From positions 124,001 to 188,000 of the forward strand of contig NZ_JAHBGI010000002.1 of the NCBI RefSeq assembly GCF_018500185.1: a stretch of DNA of 64,000 nt, given 5' to 3'. Source of the DNA: Litoribacter ruber. Lineage in GTDB: Bacteria; Bacteroidota; Bacteroidia; Cytophagales; Cyclobacteriaceae. Position 1 is the stretch's first letter. Every line of letters starts with the position of its first letter. The position numbers and the translations under genes were made by a program. Shown one piece after another: positions 42,024-50,933 of this stretch. Below the pieces are notes generated by a model. That model searched no databases. It saw nothing but the letters and a program-made list of their open reading frames with translations, and was not told where the DNA came from.

Positions 42024-43301
42024 TTATAAATTCTCAATTTCTGCAACCACAAAGGTACTCCCTCCGACAAAAATAAAATCATTTTTCCCCGCCTTTTTCA
42101 AAACTTCCGCAATTGCCTGGTTGACATCAGGGATGATTTCACCTCTCAGGCCCATTTTACTCGCGGCCTCGTAAAGGTCTGAAGCAGGAAGAGCTCTGGG
42201 TATATTTGCCTGGCAAAAAATGTATTCTGCATCTTTAGGCATCATTGACAGTACTTTGCTGATGTCCTTGTCATTGACCATGCCCAATACCATGAAAAGC
42301 TTTTCATGAGGTGTCTCCTCAATTTGCTTGAGAATATATTCAAATCCTTCAGAATTGTGGCCTGTGTCACAATACGTTAGTGGTTGATTGTTAATCTTTT
42401 GCCATCTTCCTTTTAAACCTGTCAAAGAAACCGTTTTAAGAAGACCATTGGATATGTTTTCTGCCGAAATCTTTAGCCCATTTTCCTTTAATACATCTAT
42501 GGCCTTCAAAATTCCACCCAGGTTTTTTTGCTGATATTTCCCCGTAAGGTCAAATTTAATTGGAGCTCCATTGGCTATAAAAACGGCTTTTCCTTCCTCA
42601 TCGACTTCCTTAAACTGCACATTGTAATATTCCTCAGCAAAGAAGATCGGCGCATGCTTTTCATCTGCCTTTTGAATAAAAACTTTAAGTGTAGCTGGCT
42701 GCAATTCAGAAATTACCACTGGCACTCCTTCTTTTATGATGCCTGCTTTTTCAGCGGCAATTTTGGGTAGGGTATCCCCTAGGAATTGGATATGGTCCAG
42801 CCCAATATTGGTAATCACGCAGATTTCAGGAGTAATGACATTGGTGCTGTCCAGCCTGCCCCCAAGGCCTACTTCAATTACAGCAAAATCCACTTTTTCA
42901 TTGGCGAAATGCTCAAAGGCCATACCTACAGTCATTTCAAAAAAGCTTGGCATCAAATCCTCCAGAAAGCTTTTATGCTTTTCTACGAATGCCACAACAG
43001 CTTCCTCAGGGATCTCAGCCCCATTTATTTTTATTCTTTCTGTAAAAGATTTGAGGTGTGGGGAAGTGTAAAGGCCGACTTTATAGCCGGCCTCCTGTAA
43101 TATCGCCGCAATGGAATGGGAAGTACTCCCCTTTCCATTGGTACCGGCCACGTGAATCGATTTAAATTTGTTTTGCGGATTGCCCAAGTGCTCGCAAAGC
43201 GCAATAGTGTTGGTCAAATCCGTTTTATAGGCCGCCGCACCAATTCTTTGATACATGGGCAGAGCATTGAACAAATAGTCCAATGATTCTTGGTAAGTCA
43301 T
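42024..43301 (-). CDS. folC: Bifunctional folylpolyglutamate / dihydrofolate synthase
   Basis: A 425-residue Mur-ligase-fold ATP-dependent enzyme that glutamylates folates. The P-loop is HVAGTNGKGSTSHSI, followed by GLYTSPHLKSFTERI and the metal-ligand region EVGLGGRLDSTNVI. The C-terminal glutamate ligase domain carries YCDTGHNSEGF. Length is normal. It lies 10 nt after the tonB-like gene and 2 nt before trmB, so housekeeping genes ride at the end of an envelope operon. Confidence 0.95.
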   Translation of the reverse strand: MTYQESLDYLFNALPMYQRIGAAAYKTDLTNTIALCEHLGNPQNKFKSIHVAGTNGKGSTSHSIAAILQEAGYKVGLYTSPHLKSFTERIKINGAEIPEEAVVAFVEKHKSFLEDLMPSFFEMTVGMAFEHFANEKVDFAVIEVGLGGRLDSTNVITPEICVITNIGLDHIQFLGDTLPKIAAEKAGIIKEGVPVVISELQPATLKVFIQKADEKHAPIFFAEEYYNVQFKEVDEEGKAVFIANGAPIKFDLTGKYQQKNLGGILKAIDVLKENGLKISAENISNGLLKTVSLTGLKGRWQKINNQPLTYCDTGHNSEGFEYILKQIEETPHEKLFMVLGMVNDKDISKVLSMMPKDAEYIFCQANIPRALPASDLYEAASKMGLRGEIIPDVNQAIAEVLKKAGKNDFIFVGGSTFVVAEIENL

Positions 43302-43311
43302 GAAGTCTTTA

Positions 43312-44265
43312 TTAATCTACTTGGATGACGAATGTGATTTTTCCGGTTGAATATTCTGCAGACGGATTACCACTTTGGCGCTTAAAGGTCAATTGATTGA
43401 CAACTGTTCTGTAATAGGCTAGCACATCATTGGATACATTGTATTCCAACGGTATTGCCTGTACTATTTTTCCGCTATCATCAATGGTGATTCTGAAAAC
43501 AATTCTACCGTTTCTCGAGGAAACCTGATCTTTGATATTAGGTTTGGATGCAAAATCCCAACCTGCAAGTTCAAGGTTGTAGCCTGCCCCAGATCCCGCA
43601 TTCCCGGTTCCAGATTGCATTAAAGCCCTACCGTCCACGCTTCCCTGAGGATTTCCTTCATCGCCGCGTTGATTGGAGGTGCCTTGGTTGCTGCCCGCTG
43701 ACTGCTGTTGACTGCTACCCGTAGACCCTCCGGCACCGAATATGGCTCGTTGGTCAATTTTAGGTGTTTCTTCAGCTTGCTTTACCGTTTTTTCATCTTC
43801 AGCCTTCTGAGGTTGAGTGACAGGCTGGTCAGACTTTGCTTTGGCCGTACTTTCTTTATTAGCCTCCGTGGTTTTTTCACCACCCTTCAACGGGCTGGCT
43901 ACTTTGGACTGCGTTTCAAAGGTAGTTTGGGATTGGCTAGGTGCTGGCTTAGCCGTTTTGGTTTCAGGCTGGGGAGCTGGAGTTGCTGGCTGGGTTGGCT
44001 GCTGAGTGACCTCACCAGGGGCCGGAGCCTCCTGTCTCACCACTTCACTTTCGGAAGGGGGGGCGGTAGTCTGAGTGGTTCCACTTCCCATATCGGTAAA
44101 GCCCAAACTTAGTTCGAGTCCGAATTGGGGTATAGGGGGTACTTGTGGTCGCCAAACCACTATGAAATAGATAGCCACAAGCAATAATACGTTAAGGATA
44201 ATGGTAATTATCAACGCCTTTTTATTGCTGTCAGCTTCATCTTTACTTAAATCCCAGTAAGCCAT
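43312..44265 (-). CDS. TonB-like energy transducer
   Basis: A 317-residue protein with a short cytoplasmic start, one transmembrane helix at about 17-39 (ALIITIILNVLLLVAIYFIV) and a long proline, glutamine and threonine-rich periplasmic spacer (residues 60-200). A C-terminal TonB-type domain follows (GRIVFRITIDDSGKIVQAI to KITFVIQVD). It would transmit proton-motive energy from ExbB/ExbD to outer-membrane receptors. It follows exbD by 9 nt. A glycine and serine-rich stretch (STGSSQQQSAGSNQGTSNQ) precedes the domain. Confidence 0.85.
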   Translation of the reverse strand: MAYWDLSKDEADSNKKALIITIILNVLLLVAIYFIVVWRPQVPPIPQFGLELSLGFTDMGSGTTQTTAPPSESEVVRQEAPAPGEVTQQPTQPATPAPQPETKTAKPAPSQSQTTFETQSKVASPLKGGEKTTEANKESTAKAKSDQPVTQPQKAEDEKTVKQAEETPKIDQRAIFGAGGSTGSSQQQSAGSNQGTSNQRGDEGNPQGSVDGRALMQSGTGNAGSGAGYNLELAGWDFASKPNIKDQVSSRNGRIVFRITIDDSGKIVQAIPLEYNVSNDVLAYYRTVVNQLTFKRQSGNPSAEYSTGKITFVIQVD

Positions 44266-44274
44266 TGTAAATGA

Positions 44275-44667
44275 TTATTTATATGGTTTAGTGGCGATGG
44301 ACACATTTGCCTCCAAGGTGGCCGCAATGCCCCCGATTTCAACGAGATATTCTACAGGAACCTCCTTGTCAATATGCAACACCACTGTTCCCTTGTGATC
44401 CTTTAACAACGCAGTTAATTCATTTTTAATTTCATCTCGATTAACTGTTCTGTCATTGACTGAAAATCTCAGGTCTTTCGTTACGGTGACCGTCACCTCT
44501 TGCATCACAATATCAGAGGTCTCACTGCTTGGCAGATTGACCGGAAGTCCAGATGGGGTGATGAATGACGAGGTCAACATAAAAAAGATCAGCAACAGAA
44601 ATATAATGTCCGTCATGGAGGACATGGAAAATGCTGCTTCGATCTTATTTTTGGATTGTAATGCCAT
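44275..44667 (-). CDS. exbD: ExbD/TolR-family proton channel subunit
   Basis: A 130-residue inner-membrane protein. The N-terminus is cytoplasmic, one transmembrane helix lies at about 16-38 (MTDIIFLLLIFFMLTSSFI) and carries the functional aspartate D18, and a periplasmic domain follows (TKDLRFSVNDRTVNRDEI, GTVVLHIDKEVPVEYLVEI). It partners ExbB in the proton-driven motor. It starts 3 nt after exbB and precedes the tonB-like gene by 9 nt. Confidence 0.93.
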   Translation of the reverse strand: MALQSKNKIEAAFSMSSMTDIIFLLLIFFMLTSSFITPSGLPVNLPSSETSDIVMQEVTVTVTKDLRFSVNDRTVNRDEIKNELTALLKDHKGTVVLHIDKEVPVEYLVEIGGIAATLEANVSIATKPYK

Positions 44668-44670
44668 AGC

Positions 44671-45363
44671 TTATTTTTCCTGCAAAAGGTCAATAAATTC
44701 CACTGTGGTGTACTCCATGCTGTGGATCAGTTTGGATACCTGTCCGACAAGGTAGTTATAACCCAAATAGGCTACGATACCCACTACAAGACCAGTGGCC
44801 GTAGTGATCATGGCTTCATAAATACCGGTAGAAAGAAGCTTTGGTGATACCATGCCCTCTTCTTGGGCCACTCCGATGAAGGCACGGATCATACCTGCCA
44901 CCGTACCCAAGAAACCGATCATCGGTGCCGCACCTGAAACTGTTGCCAAAAGGCCTAAGTTCTTTTCCAGCTTGTAAATTTCGATTTTGCCGACATTCTC
45001 GATAGCCACTTCAATGTTTTTCAGAGGGCTGCCGATTCTGTCCAGGCCTTTTGCGATCATGTTGGCTACCGGGGTGTTTTCACCACGGCAAACCATTTTA
45101 GCACGCTGGATGTCGCCACCCTGTACCATCATTTTCACCTGGTCCACCAAGCCTTTTGGCGTTTTGGCGGCTTTGCGGATGGTAATTACCCTTTCCACAA
45201 AAATGAAAATGGCAAGAATAAACAACAAATAGAGGGGAATCATCATATAGCCTCCTTTGATCATTAGATCTAATAGGCCAATGTTTGAACTCGCGGAATC
45301 TAAGTTGGTTAAGGTGTCTGCAACCACTTGGTTGTCAGTGGAGATAGTTTGTAATAAGATCAT
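44671..45363 (-). CDS. exbB: MotA/TolQ/ExbB proton channel protein
   Basis: A 230-residue inner-membrane protein with three transmembrane helices: one near residues 36-58 (MIPLYLLFILAIFIFVERVI) and two in the conserved C-terminal part (LGLLATVSGAAPMIGFLGTV and ITTATGLVVGIVAYLGYNYL). These match the MotA_ExbB domain. It drives the TonB-like transducer with ExbD. It begins 1 nt after the SPOR gene stop. Confidence 0.94.
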   Translation of the reverse strand: MILLQTISTDNQVVADTLTNLDSASSNIGLLDLMIKGGYMMIPLYLLFILAIFIFVERVITIRKAAKTPKGLVDQVKMMVQGGDIQRAKMVCRGENTPVANMIAKGLDRIGSPLKNIEVAIENVGKIEIYKLEKNLGLLATVSGAAPMIGFLGTVAGMIRAFIGVAQEEGMVSPKLLSTGIYEAMITTATGLVVGIVAYLGYNYLVGQVSKLIHSMEYTTVEFIDLLQEK

Positions 45364-45364
45364 G

Positions 45365-46138
45365 TTAATATTTCAATACCCATAAATTTTCTTGATAATC
45401 TGCTTGAACTCGCTCGAGTTCTTCCAATGCCAAGGCGACGTTTTCAAACTCCCCTACGGCTAATCTATAATAGGCTATCTGTCCATATGGATAAACTATG
45501 TACGTATTTATTCCTTTTTCAATTAAGCGCTCCGAATAATCCAGCGCCATGTCCTCATCAATAAAGCTGCCAACTACTAAGAAATAACGTGGCGCCTCCG
45601 CTCTGGATTTTATTTGGGTCAAGGTAAATGTTTCGGGCTCCTCTTCCACTACTGGCTCCTCCTCTTCCACCACCAGAGGCGGAGTAGGTGCCGGCTGTTC
45701 AGTCACCTGAGGAGCCGGTGCAGGTTCCTCATTCAAATACACATACCAAAATAACACCGCTGAAAATCCCACAAACAACAGAATCAAAGCTGCCCAAACC
45801 CAACCTTTTTTGCCATCTTTCTTTTTCTCCTCTTTTTTGGAAACAGAGGAAAAGGTGGTTGTTTGGTCCTTATCTTTTTCTGGCTTTTTCGCTTCAACTT
45901 TTGGAGCCGCCGCCACAGGGGTAGATTCTTGCTTCTTCTTTTCCGGTTCCTGCTTTTTAGGCTGCTCCGCTTCGGGTTGTTTTGGCTCCGGTTTGTTAAC
46001 TGGAGCTATTGGCGTTTCTGAAGGTTTTTCCTCCTTGCTTTCCGTAGGTTGCAAAGGTGTAATTTTTACTTTAGGAAGCCCAAAATCCTTGTCTGCATCC
46101 TCGTTTGACGGGGTATTTTGGTTATCTTTTTCAGCCAT
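45365..46138 (-). CDS. SPOR-domain membrane protein heading the exbBD-tonB operon
   Basis: A 257-residue protein. The first 105 residues are a proline, lysine and glutamate-rich cytoplasmic region; a transmembrane helix lies at about 109-132 (WVWAALILLFVGFSAVLFWY). A proline and glutamate-rich linker and a C-terminal SPOR-like domain follow (YFLVVGSFIDEDMALDYSER, VYPYGQIAYYRLAVGEFE). SPOR domains bind glycan strands stripped of peptides. It is the first gene of the operon, 1 nt before exbB, which hints at a link between the energised motor and the cell wall. Confidence 0.85.
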   Translation of the reverse strand: MAEKDNQNTPSNEDADKDFGLPKVKITPLQPTESKEEKPSETPIAPVNKPEPKQPEAEQPKKQEPEKKKQESTPVAAAPKVEAKKPEKDKDQTTTFSSVSKKEEKKKDGKKGWVWAALILLFVGFSAVLFWYVYLNEEPAPAPQVTEQPAPTPPLVVEEEEPVVEEEPETFTLTQIKSRAEAPRYFLVVGSFIDEDMALDYSERLIEKGINTYIVYPYGQIAYYRLAVGEFENVALALEELERVQADYQENLWVLKY

Positions 46139-46198
46139 TCTTAAAAATTATATGGTGACAATTAATCTACTAAGCTAAGACAAAAGCTTTAATTAGCC

Positions 46199-46216
46199 AA
46201 TATTGCCCACAATATT
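46199..46216. repeat. Inverted repeat AATATTG-CCCA-CAATATT
   Basis: Perfect 7-nt arms around a 4-nt loop, between the stop of the outer membrane barrel gene (46237) and the start of the SPOR gene (46138). It may be a weak terminator or a regulator site. Confidence 0.4.
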
Positions 46217-46236
46217 TATGAACGGCCGGATTTAGA

Positions 46237-47889
46237 CTAAAACTTGAACGTGATTCCCCCAATTCCCTGAATGCCTCGGACCCTGTAGTTCCAGAAACGC
46301 TGGTAATTTTGGTTCAGCAAATTATTTCCCATAGCAAAAGCAGAGAATTGCTTGGTGAAGGCATAATCCACTCTTGCACTCAAGTCAAATAAAGGCCCCA
46401 ATTTATCCTGACGGCCTGATTCCAGATTGATTACCCTGATCCCTCCCATTGCCAATGCTGAGGCGTTGATAAGCAATTTCTCGTTCGGGGTAATGTTGTT
46501 GTTGATTTTGAGCTCCCACTCCGGTCTATGCCAAGCCCCTGTCAATTCATTCAGGTTGTATTGGTAATAATCCGCTGTGGCCTCCAGTTGGTACCAATCC
46601 TCAAAATGCCATCCCATGCCCGCATTGATGTTCAATACATCCGTTTGGTCATCGTACATCAGTTCAAAGCGTGTGCTGTCGTTGCTGTTGTTTCCATAGA
46701 AATGCATGTTGTTAAACCTGCCGTATTTTGCACCCACTGTGTAAGTAACTTCATCATAGATGTCTCCATTGACCCCTGCGCTCAATTGGAAGTTCTGAAT
46801 GGTGTTTAGCAAGCCTTGGCTAGGACCTAGAAACGGGTTTTCCATAACAAAGTCATAGTAGGTGTTTCTGATCACATCCCCTTCCAAACCTGCAAAAATC
46901 CCAATTTCCTCCGTGAATTTATAGCTGGCATACACGGTCGGGAAAATGTGGAAATCAGAATTCTTATTGGAAACTACATCATTTTCCACCACCAAGTTTG
47001 CACCTGCTTTGACCTTCAACCCTTCTTTTATATAAGTTACTTTTGGCGTTACTCTCAGGAAATTTCTGTTTATATTATCATAAAACTGATCTTGAGGAGT
47101 CGTAAAATAAGCATCCGTATTTACATAAGCTCTGAGGTTTTCATTGGCCCTGAAACCCAGATTTGCCTTCAAGCCAATCTCTGCCTCCCTAGCCAAATAC
47201 GAATCTCTGAAAATTCTGGATGAAAATGCCGCATCATAATTAAAGGACTGTTGCTGGTCTATGTTTCGGATCCCCACATCACCGTAGGCGGTATGCATAA
47301 CCTGTGCAATATCTTGGGCATTAACTTCCAAGCCTGGCGTGTAACCATAGAAATGATATTTATCTCTATTGTAGCCCACATGGCCATAGACTTCTGTTGA
47401 TTCGAGGTAATAACTACCGTCAAGTCTTACCGTGGTGTGATCTTCGGCCGAATTTTCCCCGTCTACAGGTCCTTGATAAAAACCCTGATGCTTAATAAAA
47501 GCCCCAAAGTTCATGTAATCACTTTCCTTGCTGTTAAGGTGGATTTCCGCTAACGGCGAAAGGTAATTTCCAAAACCCAATTTTGTATAGCTGTTGAAAA
47601 GTTGAGGCTTCTGACTTTCAAATCTTTTCTGATATGCCTGAATGTTGGTTTCCACTGGAGGCAGCGTCAGAAAGAAATTATGGACATCATACCGTAGGTT
47701 TCCAACCCCCTGTGCAGATGGCAGGTTTGGGGTACGCTGGAAGTTTCGCGGCATAGTAGGCAGGGTCAACACCCTATCCTTGCGGATGACAAATTCCTGG
47801 TCCTTCACCTCTCCTCTTGTATCCTGTCCAAGTGCCGTTTGGGCAAATAAACCCATGCATAAAGTAAAGAATATTAATGGCTTATTCAT
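46237..47889 (-). CDS. Outer membrane beta-barrel, TonB-receptor-like without plug domain
   Basis: A 550-residue protein with a signal peptide (cleavage near ALGQ). A 50-residue linker (VIRKDRVLTLPTMPRNF) leads to a long series of amphipathic strands and a terminal GIGGITFKF with C-terminal phenylalanine. The later strands (LFDLSARVDYAFTKQFSAFA, NNLLNQNYQRFWNYRVRG) closely resemble the end of TonB-dependent receptors, but no plug or TonB box is seen. The ATG at 47889 was preferred to a TTG at 47898. It lies 31 nt after the large TPR gene and near the exbBD-tonB operon. Confidence 0.75.
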   Translation of the reverse strand: MNKPLIFFTLCMGLFAQTALGQDTRGEVKDQEFVIRKDRVLTLPTMPRNFQRTPNLPSAQGVGNLRYDVHNFFLTLPPVETNIQAYQKRFESQKPQLFNSYTKLGFGNYLSPLAEIHLNSKESDYMNFGAFIKHQGFYQGPVDGENSAEDHTTVRLDGSYYLESTEVYGHVGYNRDKYHFYGYTPGLEVNAQDIAQVMHTAYGDVGIRNIDQQQSFNYDAAFSSRIFRDSYLAREAEIGLKANLGFRANENLRAYVNTDAYFTTPQDQFYDNINRNFLRVTPKVTYIKEGLKVKAGANLVVENDVVSNKNSDFHIFPTVYASYKFTEEIGIFAGLEGDVIRNTYYDFVMENPFLGPSQGLLNTIQNFQLSAGVNGDIYDEVTYTVGAKYGRFNNMHFYGNNSNDSTRFELMYDDQTDVLNINAGMGWHFEDWYQLEATADYYQYNLNELTGAWHRPEWELKINNNITPNEKLLINASALAMGGIRVINLESGRQDKLGPLFDLSARVDYAFTKQFSAFAMGNNLLNQNYQRFWNYRVRGIQGIGGITFKF

Positions 47890-47920
47890 TGTTTTCAAAA
47901 TATAACTTCAAGGAATGGGT

Positions 47921-50905
47921 TTAAATGCTTTCCAGCTTCTTTTTGGCTTCTTCTTTCACTTTTTCATTGTTGGACCTTTCCACAATTGATTCCAAAGTAG
48001 CTTTGGCCTGGAAGGTTTCACCTAGCTGGATGTAGTTTTCAGCCAAAAGAAGGAAGCTTCTGCCATACCAGTAATCGTAGGCCCCATAAGGTCCAGAAAG
48101 ATCAAATATGGTCTCGTTGGACTTGTTGAATCGCCCACTATCGTGATGGCTTTTGGCCAAAAGATACAAGGCTTCAGCGCCCTGCTCACTTGGGGAAGCC
48201 TTTACCAGATTGGTAAGCACTTCTTCCGCCTGAGAATCCTTTTTCTGCTTCTTGTATGCTTTCGCTTTCAACAGCATGGCCTGGCTCTCCGCATCAGCAG
48301 TCACATTGCCCAATTCAATTACTTTGTCAGAGAAATGGATAGCTGAATCATATTTTTCCAATTGATAGTAAGATTGCATCAGCCTCCTATTTGCCTCAAA
48401 CTCCTCTATCTTGTTTCTGGCATTTTTGGAGGAGGTTCTCAAATATGGAATTGCTTTTTTATAGTTTTCCGCTTCATACTCGATTTCCCCAATTTTGATA
48501 GTTGCACGCATCGTTTGGGAAGATTCTTGACCTTTTTGAAGGTTATAGAAATACTCTAAAGCTTTATTCTTGTCTCCCATTCGGTAATATGCATCGCCAA
48601 TGAAGTAGTTGGCTTCCTGCTGTTGACCGCTTTGGGGGTAGTTTCGCAAGTAATCCTGGAAGGCTTTAATAGACTCTTTGTAGGCCTGGTTAAAGAACAG
48701 GTTTTTAGCCGACTCAAATTCAACCCCTTGGAGACTTTCATTGCCTGGGTTGGCATTTCTGTAATTGGCTAGATAGCTGGAAAATTCTCCAGACCTGCCC
48801 TGAAGAGACAAGGTCTCCTGCAGACCCACAAGTGCCGCATTGGCATTGGAGGAATGCGGGAAATTATCCAGGATTCTTTTGTAATCATTTATCGTCTGGT
48901 CATATCGCTTTAGGGAATAATTGGCCACTGCCCTACCCTCAAGTGCGAACGGTACAAACGGACTATTGGGCCTAGAGTTTATCAATCTTGTAAACCCATC
49001 CACCGCTTCACTGTAGCGGGTTTCTTCCATGTTGATTTGAGCCTTTTGGAAGATGGCATCCTCCAGATATCGGCTATTTGGAAAATTTTCAGTTACCTGA
49101 CTCAGGGAGCGGATGGCATCGGAATTTCTGTTTTGGAAATTCAAAACTACACCATTTCGGAAATAGGCGTAATCGCTATTTCTGTTTCCCTCGTTGATTG
49201 CTCGGTTAAAGGTAGCTTCGGCTTGACCAAATTTCTTCTGCACATACTGGGTATCCCCAAGGCGCATCATGGCATCCTCATAGTTTTCCCTTTCAACATT
49301 TGGGTTGACTTTTTCGGTAAACTGTTTGAATTGCTCTTCAGCGCGGCTATAGTTTTCATTGTTAAAGTAGGCATAGCCCAAGCCATAATGAGTGCTCACC
49401 AAAATAGGCTCTCTTCCTCTGGCGTTGGAATTGATCACCGCTTCGTATGCGCGGATGGCTGCCGGCAAATCCTCTAGACCAGAATAGGCCTCCCCTTTCC
49501 AGAAATTGGACTGATTTACTATATCCCTGTCAAGCGGATAAGTTTGGCTTTTGTCAAAATAGCTGATGGCTTGCCTAAACTTGGAGTCATTGAAATAAGT
49601 GATACCTTGATAAAAAGACACCTTTTGGTAAGCAGCCTTGATCCGGTCTGACTTGCGTGGCAAGCGCTCTATATGCTCAATGGCCTTGAGGTAATTGTTT
49701 GTATTTACCAAGGCGTCAGAAAGCATTTCGCCTACTTCCTGCACATGGGTTCCAGAAGGATACGATTCCAAATAACTATCCAGAGCCATAATGGCATCCT
49801 GAAAAACCCCTCTTTCAAGGCTTACCTTTGCATAGTTATACAATGCCTCCTCTGTAATTCGGCTGTCATGGTTGCTTTTGTAGGCTGCGCTAAAGCTATT
49901 AACAGCAAATTGTGGATTGTTGAGCTTCAAATAGGAATGTCCCAAGTAATAGCTACTCACCTGACCCAATTTATCGTTTTCCAAAGCCACCTCTTTAAAA
50001 TAGTTAGTGGCTTGCTGATAATTTTTGGTTTCAAACTGGGCAACGCCGGCCTTGTATTTTTGATCTCTCGACAGAGGTCTTCTTTTTGCGGCTACAAATG
50101 CATCGTAATATCTAGCCGCGTTGGGAAAATCCCGACGTTCGAAATAAGACTCAGCCATTAGCAAGTAGATTTCTTCCTTGCGGTCCAAGTTGTTTCTGCT
50201 ATTGATAATTGGTTCGGCATACTGGATCAGTTCATTGTAATATCCCTGACGGTAATACATGGCCGAAAGCATGTAAGGGACCTTATCGGAATAAGTCCTG
50301 CTTTTGTCTGCCTCCTTAAAATCGGCTATGGCCTTATCAAAATTCCCCTGTTCCATGGCGATATAGCCTGAGTAATAATAGGCATCAGGAACCATATTGG
50401 TGCGGGATCTTTTTACCCTATCGAAATAGGTTTGCGCATTTCTATAGTCATTAAGCTGGAAAAAGGCATATCCCAATTTGAAGGGAACCTGCTCTCCATC
50501 CTCATCTCTGAGGGCTATTTCATTGACTTTTTGAAAACTGGCAATAGCTGCCCTATAATCTCTTTTTTCAAAATGGAAGTTTCCCAGCACCCACAGTGCC
50601 TCATTGGCCTTTGGATGGTCGGGGTTGGTTTCCGTGAACTCTATCAATCTGCTAGGCCCGTCTGGATTTTCAATTTGGAGTGCCGATACGGCATGAAAAT
50701 ACTCCGAGGCTGCCTCCCTGTTTTCGGAAAGCACCCGGTTTCTCAGGTGGTCAAAGCTAAATTTTGCGGCAGTGAGATGCTCTTTGTGAAAAAGCTCGTA
50801 GGCATCGTCAAACTGTTTGAGTGTGCTGGTCTGGTATAACGTGGACTGCGCGTTGGTCTGCAAATAAAGACCACACGCAATGAGTAATAAGGAAGACTTC
50901 TTCAT
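47921..50905 (-). CDS. Large exported TPR protein
   Basis: A 994-residue protein with a signal peptide (MKKSSLLLIACGLYLQTNAQ). The rest is one array of more than 15 TPR-like repeats, for example FEKRDYRAAIASFQKV, FFQLNDYRNAQTYFDRVKRS, YYRMGDKNKALEYFYNLQ and FNDSKFRQAISYFDKS. The organisation recalls periplasmic YbgF/BamD-type scaffolds. The ATG at 50905 was chosen because it starts the signal; an open frame further upstream overlaps holA and is rejected. It lies between holA (28 nt) and the outer membrane barrel (31 nt), so it may organise that barrel. Confidence 0.85.
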   Translation of the reverse strand: MKKSSLLLIACGLYLQTNAQSTLYQTSTLKQFDDAYELFHKEHLTAAKFSFDHLRNRVLSENREAASEYFHAVSALQIENPDGPSRLIEFTETNPDHPKANEALWVLGNFHFEKRDYRAAIASFQKVNEIALRDEDGEQVPFKLGYAFFQLNDYRNAQTYFDRVKRSRTNMVPDAYYYSGYIAMEQGNFDKAIADFKEADKSRTYSDKVPYMLSAMYYRQGYYNELIQYAEPIINSRNNLDRKEEIYLLMAESYFERRDFPNAARYYDAFVAAKRRPLSRDQKYKAGVAQFETKNYQQATNYFKEVALENDKLGQVSSYYLGHSYLKLNNPQFAVNSFSAAYKSNHDSRITEEALYNYAKVSLERGVFQDAIMALDSYLESYPSGTHVQEVGEMLSDALVNTNNYLKAIEHIERLPRKSDRIKAAYQKVSFYQGITYFNDSKFRQAISYFDKSQTYPLDRDIVNQSNFWKGEAYSGLEDLPAAIRAYEAVINSNARGREPILVSTHYGLGYAYFNNENYSRAEEQFKQFTEKVNPNVERENYEDAMMRLGDTQYVQKKFGQAEATFNRAINEGNRNSDYAYFRNGVVLNFQNRNSDAIRSLSQVTENFPNSRYLEDAIFQKAQINMEETRYSEAVDGFTRLINSRPNSPFVPFALEGRAVANYSLKRYDQTINDYKRILDNFPHSSNANAALVGLQETLSLQGRSGEFSSYLANYRNANPGNESLQGVEFESAKNLFFNQAYKESIKAFQDYLRNYPQSGQQQEANYFIGDAYYRMGDKNKALEYFYNLQKGQESSQTMRATIKIGEIEYEAENYKKAIPYLRTSSKNARNKIEEFEANRRLMQSYYQLEKYDSAIHFSDKVIELGNVTADAESQAMLLKAKAYKKQKKDSQAEEVLTNLVKASPSEQGAEALYLLAKSHHDSGRFNKSNETIFDLSGPYGAYDYWYGRSFLLLAENYIQLGETFQAKATLESIVERSNNEKVKEEAKKKLESI

Positions 50906-50933
50906 TCTTATATCAAAACGGAAAATATTAATC

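Noticed and set aside
49037..49477. Plus-strand open frame of 146 codons opposite the large TPR gene
   Set aside because: It is a shadow of the TPR gene; no family features, start context or promoter.
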